A stretch of DNA of 23,431 bases from Lachnospiraceae bacterium UBA7598 (GTDB lineage: Bacteria; Bacillota; Clostridia; Lachnospirales; Lachnospiraceae). Below are positions 23,171-23,431 of this stretch, one piece after another. The DNA lies in NCBI GenBank assembly GCA_002474415.1, contig DLQV01000061.1:1-23431 (forward strand), given 5' to 3'. The notes under the pieces are model-generated. The model was not told the DNA's origin. It searched no databases and was given only the letters and a program-made list of their open reading frames with translations. The translations under genes were made by a program, and so were the position numbers. Numbering within the stretch: position 1 is the stretch's first letter; every line of letters begins with the position of its first letter.

Positions 23171-23431
23171 ATGATAAAAGTGGTAGGAATCCGTTTTCAG
23201 CGTGCGGGAAAGATTTATTATTTTGACCCGCTGGATTATGATCTGGAGACGGCGATGCACGTCATCGTGGAGACGGCGCGCGGTGTAGAGATGGGAACGG
23301 TACTGATCCCGCCAAAAGAGGTGGATGACGATAAAGTTGTCCAGCCTTTGAAACCAGTGATCCGTATTGCGACAGACGATGACGAAAAAGTCATGGAGAA
23401 AAATAAAGAAAAAGAAGCGGAAGCCTACGTG
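23171..23431 (+). CDS. ricT: PSP1-domain protein RicT/YaaT, N-terminal part (partial)
   Basis: The frame is open from ATG 23171 to the end of the window (87 codons), so the gene continues beyond it. AAGGAG inside the end of holB is at a good distance. The visible sequence MIKVVGIRFQRAGKIYYFDP, then VIVETARGVEMGTVLIPPKEV, is the start of the PSP1 domain. In B. subtilis RicT (YaaT) belongs to the RicA/F/T complex that affects RNase Y-dependent RNA processing and development, and it directly follows holB as here. The family call is firm, the function in this organism is inferred. Confidence 0.9.
   Translation, partial: MIKVVGIRFQRAGKIYYFDPLDYDLETAMHVIVETARGVEMGTVLIPPKEVDDDKVVQPLKPVIRIATDDDEKVMEKNKEKEAEAYV

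Overview
The window reads as chromosome of a Gram-positive gut-type Clostridia bacterium, most likely a Lachnospiraceae member. This rests on a complete MinCDE system, CUT1 sugar transport, Firmicutes-type NagA/NagB, a B. subtilis-like yaaO / nucleotide kinase / yaaR / holB / ricT gene order, strong AGGAGG ribosome binding sites and moderate-to-low GC. No rRNA, tRNA, CRISPR array or insertion sequence was seen. No stretch over 300 bases lacks a gene; the longest gap is about 240 bases, between nagB and the esterase gene.

Layout. Bases 1-597 hold the 3' end of a membrane-anchored D-Ala-D-Ala carboxypeptidase. Bases 694-2517 are minC-minD-minE, closed by a strong terminator. nagB-nagA follow on the minus strand (4473 to 2591) and converge on min. 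Divergent from nagB, and running to about 17.98 kb on the plus strand, is an amino-sugar/oligosaccharide utilisation locus. Its order is: CE2-type SGNH esterase, RpiR/SIS regulator, ROK sugar kinase, a second promoter, intracellular GH20 beta-hexosaminidase, CUT1 ABC binding lipoprotein, two permeases, a fusion of a glycoside-hydrolase-like barrel with two GNAT acetyltransferase domains, a DUF4127 protein, a PHP-type metallohydrolase and NanE, then a terminator. After it comes an AbiEi/AbiEii-like pair from its own promoter (18108-19651). The window ends with the housekeeping block yaaO-like decarboxylase, guanylate-kinase-like protein, yaaR, holB and the start of ricT.

How the genes probably work together. 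The binding protein and permeases import an N-acetylhexosamine oligosaccharide, using an ATPase encoded elsewhere. Cytoplasmic CE2 esterase removes O-acetyl groups and GH20 releases the terminal N-acetylhexosamine. The ROK kinase phosphorylates it, NanE converts ManNAc-6-P to GlcNAc-6-P, and NagA then NagB deliver fructose-6-P. The RpiR protein probably senses a phosphosugar and acts at a near-identical operator found upstream of both locus promoters. The GH-like/GNAT/GNAT fusion, DUF4127 protein and PHP protein have no assigned role here and are the best candidates for undescribed chemistry.

The AbiE-like pair is the other unusual item: the second protein keeps the recognisable AbiEii scaffold but seems to lack the nucleotidyltransferase catalytic motifs.
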